Shown in pieces: positions 58,559-64,000 of a stretch of 64,000 bases of DNA. The translations under genes and the position numbers were made by a program. The notes below the pieces were generated by a model that was given only the letters and a program-made list of their open reading frames with translations, searched no databases and was not told where the DNA came from. The DNA is from Tetradesmus obliquus (Eukaryota; Chlorophyta; Chlorophyceae; Sphaeropleales; Scenedesmaceae): assembly GCA_030272155.1 (NCBI GenBank), contig CP126204.1, positions 434,001-498,000 on the forward strand. Direction: 5' to 3'. Every line of letters begins with the position of its first letter. Position 1 is the stretch's first letter.

Positions 58559-61500
58559 CGCAGCTGCGTTGGGCAGTGCACGTGCAACTGAATGTCTGCA
58601 TGTTTGTGTGGTGTGAATGGTGCATGGTAGTGAATGGAATCGTTGCGCGTGCTCTTGAGTGATGTGGGCATGCATAGTCGCTGCATTTTCCGGGCATAGT
58701 TGAGCGCCTGTCTCGGCGGCTCAAATGTTGGAGTGACGGGGGCGGGATGCAGAACGTCGCTGGAGTCTGCTTGTGCCATTTTGCATGCAGACTCCTCCAT
58801 GGGGGGTTGTGTGCAATGGCACAAGATAACTTGCAAGTTATCTTTGCTGGCAGGGTGTTGAGCACCAGTCTGCCTGTTTGTTACGCGTCCGTAGTGGTGG
58901 GTGTGTCTAGCGCTGCAGCAGATTGTCCAAGCAGGCTGCATACTGGTCGGAGTGTGCGTGATGCAAACAGTGCGTTTGCTGATGGTGGCCAGTCAAGGCA
59001 CCGACTGCATAGGGCCTGCCTAAGCCGCTTGGATGTTGAGAACAGGTGCTTGTTTACTTGCACCAACAGCATGCGGTGCTGTTTTTTGTTGGATGTGAGG
59101 CCGCAGCAGCTGTAGCTTTTGAAGCTTGTTCAATATCTTGAGGATGCCACACATATACAGGGGCGTCCGCTGTGAACCCAACCCCATGCGTCCAGTGGCA
59201 CATGCTGCCCTTATTGTAGAGAAACGCTTGGTGTGGCGGCTGTGCCTGACCAGCATGCAACAGCAAGGTCCATGCAACGCTCGGGTGGCGTGCTGTACTC
59301 TAGTCAGACATACGCTTCAGCTGCTTGGCAGCTGCAGGGGTGGTTGCATTAGTCAATTTTTCAGCAAACGCATCTGTATCTTAGATGGAGCACTCGTTGC
59401 TGATAGTTTGGTTCGTGTTGGCTGTGTGTGTTTCTGCTGCTTGGAGTGGTCTTCTTTAAAAGTAGAGTGCTCCAGTCTGGTGTCAGCTGGCAGCACTGAT
59501 GTAGCGGTTGGCTGTGTCAGGTTCTGCGACTGTTTGCATTGCCCGCATGCACAGCTGGTCAGCATGATACTTGGTTGTTATCCTAGTAAGGAATGCATGT
59601 TGGTGGCGTGCGCACCGCTGGCATTTCCAGCAAGCGTATGGGGTATGTCTAAAAGATTGCTGTATGGACACAGCTGCTCAGCGTTGGCTCAGCTGGCAGA
59701 GCCGTCTCTTGCATCTTGCCATGTGGCAGATGCTGTGACAGTTGTCACTGCCTGTTTGCAAGGTGTTTGGGCATTGCTTCTGGGGGTCATTGACCGCTCG
59801 GTCAATGACCCCCAGAAGCAATGCCCAAACCTTCTGCAAATCTGTAACATCTCTACCGTTCTGCAAGGTTTGTTGCCGACATGTCAGATACTCGTGCAGG
59901 AGGCATGTTTTCACGGCATTCTTCCGCTGCCAGCACACCTTGCTTGAATCAGCTTTTGCATAACACCAGGACATGGACTGTGGCAGCACACACCTTGTGT
60001 CCTTGCTGGAGAGTTGGTGTGTACTAAACTTTGCAGGACAGTTTGCTGCATGTGGTGATCTGCCACTGTTGTGCAGCGCTCCGACTGTTGTGATTACTAA
60101 GGACCAGCATTGCTATGAGCACTCTTACTTGCCAGCGAGATGCCGCTGATTACCTATGGTCACTTGGTTCAATGCGCCTGCTGCTCTGTGGGACTGATGG
60201 CGTCTACGCACGAGCACGTTTATTGCTGCTGTGCAGTACTCGCTTGCTTCAGCCATGGTATGGTTTAACAACGTGACATTGCTGTTTACAGCATGCCAGG
60301 TTGAACACCTCCATGCAGGATACTGTGCCACAGCTGCACCTGTCTACTTGCCTTTGGGGCAGGAATGTGCCGCCTGAGGCTGCAGGCAGTGCACCTGGGT
60401 TATTCGTGGGTATGCACGTTTTTTTGCACTGATATGCACCACATCAAGATGGTACGACACGCTTTGTGCTTTTCACGGTGTAGAGCCACACCAGAGCCGC
60501 AGGACGGTGCACACACATGTCATGCATATGCCCATGAGGCAGCTGTGTTTTAGTGCGCTGCATCGCACCATGCTGGAGGCGCTGTTGCATGCGCGCTCTT
60601 GCACTGTGCTCAGTGTGGTGTGCCAGCATGCATTGTGCTGACTAGCATCATGCTTATCTTACTGGGTCGGAGGCTATCAGAATGTATCGGCGTGGGCGTT
60701 GCCTGGCACCTGCCTTTTTTACGCAGCATGCACACCCCAGTTACTGGCCGTTGACTGGCGCACATTGCCATAGCGCTCACACGGTGGTGTGGGGATGGGT
60801 GCTGCATTGGATGCCCCTGCAGTGCTTGTGGAGGCTGCAGGGTGTGTTGATTACAGTTTTGCTTGCTGGCTTAACTTGTGCTTAGCAGTTTTTTTGCCAT
60901 TGACAAGGAGCTGCCTCAGCTGCGCACAATGACAGTGTCGCCACACCACACAACCCCAGGCCATGTCATGCCTGAGGCTGCATGTGCTGCCAATTTTGCA
61001 TTGTTTGTGCCAGCCAGCACGTGCTGCAAGACGCCCTTGTTCGTGGCCTGCAACATGCTGCAGTTTCATTGCTGGCGTGCATGTGGGGCGGGCCAATGCA
61101 CATCTGTGTGCCATTCTTTGCTGTGAGGAATGGTGCCAAGACTCAGTTGTGTTATGCGGAAGCTCGGGATCTAGGATGCATTCCAGAGGGATATATATCC
61201 ATCCCTGGTGCTTTTGAGACGGCTGAGTGTCACTATGCTTGGCACCTGCAGTTTGCGCTTGGTGACCCCATGATTACAGTATATGCATCAGGTGTATGCT
61301 TGATGTCTAAGCTGAGGTTTTGTATGTATCTCTGCTGTGCCACAGCGGCTGTATCATTGTTTGACACAGCAGGTGATTCTTCTGAGCCTGCAGGCCAGCC
61401 GGCATGGTGTCACTCAGGGAACTTTAATACACAACATGGGCAGGCAAGCTGAGGCAGCTGCTGCCTGCAGCTGCAGATACATGGACTGTTTTGTGTGGAG

Positions 61501-61718
61501 GAGCTCCAGGCTTGAGGCTTTACAGTAAAAGCTCAGCTGCTAGTAGCAGAAATGAGCTGACCAGAAGCAGCCAGGCTGCCAGCAGCACCACTGCACTCTG
61601 CGGCAGGCACACTTCCAGCCCCCCTAGTGTCCTCTTGCCAGCCACCGCCTCACACTACAGTGCTGACCAGTGCATGAACAGGTAACATGTTACATATCAC
61701 AAAGTGATATGAAAATCA
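58559..61718. other. Long convergent 3' region without a supported gene
   Basis: 3.2 kb between the convergent ends of the cyclase and Mrp/NUBPL genes. A 273-codon open frame (59126-59947) has no domain-like sequence or splice structure and runs through a perfect palindrome, so I do not call it a gene. The palindrome at 59765-59830 is listed separately. Confidence -1.
59765..59830. repeat. Perfect 32-bp inverted repeat with a 2-bp loop
   Basis: GTTTGGGCATTGCTTCTGGG at 59765-59784 begins the left arm (59765-59796); the right arm 59799-59830 is its exact reverse complement, with CT between. The flanks (TTGCAAGG / CTTCTGCAA) extend the symmetry imperfectly. It could fold into a long RNA hairpin or cruciform. 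Confidence -1.
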
Positions 61719-64000
61719 TCAGTCAATGGTGATGGTTGGCTGCTTTGCAAACGCCTCGCAGGGTGCGCTGCTGAGCCGTGCCTTCACTTGGCCTGCAATG
61801 CTGCTGTAGGCCTGCCCTGCAGGGCTGTCAGGCGCTGTCATAACAATGGGCACGCCGATGTCTGATTGATGGCGGATCTGGCCGTTCAGCGGCACCTGAC
61901 AACAGCAGCAGCAGCAGCAGCAGCAGCGCAGGCAACGTGTGGTCAAGTTCAACCTTTGTTTCAGCTCTAGCAATGCATGCATACATCCGGCACAGTGGGA
62001 CACCTTGTACTGCCTCTCACAGAAACCATCGCTTGCCTCATAGTGTCACTAACATAACACAACATAGCAAAAACAATAACATAACATATCTGGCTCACCT
62101 GCCCCAGCAGTGGTACCCCCAGGTCTTCCGCTGCTGCTGCTACGCCGCCAGACCCGAAGATGTTGTCCTGGTGCCCGCAGTTGGGGCAGCAGTAGTACGC
62201 CATGTTCTCAACCAGCCCCAGCAGCGGCACATGTACCTTGCGAAACATCTGCGCACCGCGCCTGCAGGGCAACACAAGACATGGGGTCACATGGGGCGCA
62301 GTACTGCAGCAGAAGCAGGTCCTATTTGCTGTTTTTGACTAGTTCTAGCAGCGAAACATGCACCTTGTGGAAACTCTGCATGCCGCGCCTGCAGGGGGCA
62401 AACAGGGGCGGGGAAGTGCGATGACATGCAGGCATGCACTGGTGCCAGGAGGATGGCACTTACGACAGAGGCATGAGGCCAAACTGCAAAGCCCCGAGCT
62501 ATCCCAGTTGACGGATCAAGAGTTCTGGCAAGAATTTGGTTTTGATGGAGTCAAGCTGTGGGGTGTGTGTCTGAGGCAAATGTACATGTGCGCCATCAGC
62601 AACTCTTCTGGATCATTTGATGCATTACTGATACATAATTTGAAACGCAAGGCCCCTACCGTGCGTCTAGCAGCGCCACGTCCTGCGGCGTTGACACGAT
62701 GACTGCTCCAGCAAGCGGCAACCGCTGCCCCAAGCCAATCTGCGCGTCGCCAGTGCCTGCAGCAACAAATGCAACAGCAACAAAGCAGTGCATAAAGTAG
62801 CTGAATGGCTTCGGCAGCATAACCACATGTATGTGACAAGAGAGATGCGGTCCGCTGCATGCTGACGCGTCACTGTAACAGCAAAGCCACGCCGCAGGGC
62901 TTTGCAGGCTCCTCGCAAGCACTCATCACTAAGCCCACCACCCTTGCGGTGATGATGTAGTTGCCGTAAGCGGCAGCCAGACACTTGCAGTGGGAATGCA
63001 GTCCTCACCATGACACGCAATGAGCGCAAGCATGCAAAGGATGCAGGAAACATGCAGGCCATCACCTGGCGGCATGTCACCACCAGCAAGTCCAGGGCCC
63101 CAAGGCCGTGCGAAGGACCCAGTAGGCAGCAAGACAACAGAACAACCCAACAAAATGTGTATATGCACATTTGCAATATCCTTACCTGGCGGCATGTCCA
63201 CCACCAGCACATCCAGCGCCCCTGGCCGCGCCACCACTCAACAATAAGCAGCAAAACAGCCACAAAAGGTCACACATCCCCACCTGGCGGCATATCCACC
63301 ACCAACACGTCCAGGGTCCCCCAGGCAGTGCAAAGGTCCCAGTAGGTAGGCAGCAAGACAACATATCAACCCAACAAACCGCATATATAAAAATACGTAG
63401 TATCCTCACCTGGCGGCATGTCTACGACCAGCACGTCCAGATGGCCCCAGGCGGTGCCCATGAGGAAGCGGTCAATGGCACTGTTGACAATCGGACCACG
63501 CCACACCACTGGGGTGTCACCCTGCAGGCGTAAGAGGATTGCAGGCAAGCAGCCAATCAGCATGACAGATGAGGAAGCGACCGATGCGCTGTTGACAATC
63601 GGACCACGCCACACCACAGGGGTGTCACCCTGCAGGACAGAATGCGCAGGCACACAGTCATCAGCATACGACAGCAACTGCTTCATGTTGTATATGGATG
63701 CTGTCTCCAGTGGCGCCCAGCAGGCGGTATACTGTCAGTTACCCGGTGGTTCACCGTGTTATAATCCTTCTGTAACCACGTATAAACCTTAACATGCTGC
63801 AGCCCCACCTTCATGAAGCCGATGGACATGCACTTCACCCGGTGGTTCACCATGTTATAACCCTGTTGTCATTATGTTATCACCATGTCATAACCATCAA
63901 CATAACAAGCTGCAGCCCCACCTTCATAAAGAAGCCCATGGACATGCACTTCACGCGGTGGTTTTCAGGCGGCAGCAGCAGCCCCTCTGACGCGGCACAG
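61719..64000 (-). CDS. NUBPL: Mrp/NBP35-family Fe-S carrier P-loop protein, NUBPL/IND1-like, N-terminus beyond window
   Basis: Exons in the window: 64000-63922 (partial), 63521-63410, 62756-62660, 62261-62099 and 61895-61719; all junction phases agree. Seen in order: [31 protein letters not shown] (Walker B/switch region), [54 protein letters not shown] with the CPxC cluster-binding motif, and the end region [14 protein letters not shown]...[12 protein letters not shown]. The Walker A loop is expected upstream of 64000. By family these proteins carry a 4Fe-4S cluster; the NUBPL/IND1 branch serves assembly of mitochondrial complex I. The NUBPL branch rather than HCF101 or cytosolic NBP35 is inferred from the wording and short C-terminus; targeting cannot be checked without the N-terminus. 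Three exons carry edge duplicates. Confidence -1.
62204..62397 (-). repeat. Duplicate of the 5' edge of NUBPL exon 62099-62261
   Basis: The acceptor CTGCAG plus about 57 bp encoding [12 protein letters not shown] recurs at about 62337-62396, 133 bp upstream in gene orientation. The copy has several substitutions ([12 protein letters not shown]). Confidence -1.
63062..63460 (-). repeat. Four copies of the 3' edge of NUBPL exon 63410-63521
   Basis: The sequence for [11 protein letters not shown] plus the donor occurs at 63404-63445 (real), about 63288-63330, 63184-63225 and 63065-63105. Spacing is 96-130 bp. Copies keep the GCCGCCAGGT junction almost exactly, including the GT. Confidence -1.
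63470..63640 (-). repeat. Duplicate of the 5' edge of NUBPL exon 63410-63521
   Basis: About 50 bp encoding [15 protein letters not shown] with its CTGCAG acceptor at 63585-63637 duplicates the real exon start (63470-63526), 111 bp apart. The two are nearly identical over this part. Confidence -1.
63738..63960 (-). repeat. Copies of the 3' edge of the NUBPL exon at the window end
   Basis: The sequence encoding [14 protein letters not shown] plus the GTGGGG donor (real copy 63916-63962) recurs at 63806-63852 with a small deletion, and its first part at 63739-63765. A GTTATAA(C/T)CC motif accompanies the copies. Confidence -1.

Noticed and set aside
59126..59947. 273-codon plus-strand open frame
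   Set aside because: No domain-like sequence and no splice signals; Cys/Leu-rich composition is as expected for antisense or random reading of this DNA, and it crosses a perfect palindrome.

Overview
The window looks like nuclear DNA of a green alga, most likely a chlorophycean (Scenedesmaceae/Chlamydomonadales-like). Genes are split by many short introns with GTGAGT/GTGCGT donors and CTGCAG acceptors, coding DNA is rich in CAG/CTG repeats that encode Gln, Ala and Ser runs, and one gene is a motile-cilium component (DRC11). The genus is inferred; no rRNA or organelle marker is present. I found no tRNA, rRNA, CRISPR or prokaryote-type operon.

Layout: 1-5950 (-) N-terminal two thirds of DRC11/IQCA1; 7015-11348 and 13183-17524, a 4.3 kb inverted duplication, each arm with one nearly identical gene for a 736-residue secreted Cys-rich PAN-like protein, divergent around a 1.8 kb spacer; 18846-21108 (+) U-box protein; 25263-25754 (-) start of an unrecognised gene, divergent from 26065-27941 (+) a Rossmann-fold reductase-like protein; 29112-29836 (-) small Lys-tailed membrane protein, divergent from 30435-32478 (+) a GYF_2-like protein; 34223-38134 (+) eight-exon multi-pass membrane protein; 39858-43337 (-) unrecognised seven-exon Gln-rich protein, divergent from two consecutive MYND-finger genes (43693-47325 and 48113-52288, both with interrupted frames) separated by a 283 bp MITE-like element; 52611-58558 (+) a 14-exon PAS-guanylate cyclase; 61719 to beyond 64000 (-) the Mrp/NUBPL-type Fe-S P-loop protein.

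Exon models were built by hand from splice sites and phase. The exon sums close in frame for the twin genes, U-box, reductase, Lys-tail, GYF_2, membrane, Gln-rich and cyclase genes. The genes do not form an obvious pathway; the visible relationships are divergent promoter pairs and two tandem MYND paralogues.

The most unusual feature is a recurring architecture: beside many exon edges the neighbouring intron or 3' UTR carries one to six degenerate tandem copies of that edge (acceptor plus exon start on the upstream side, exon end plus donor or stop codon on the downstream side) at roughly 95-160 bp spacing. This occurs in six genes (DRC11, U-box, GYF_2, membrane protein, cyclase, NUBPL).
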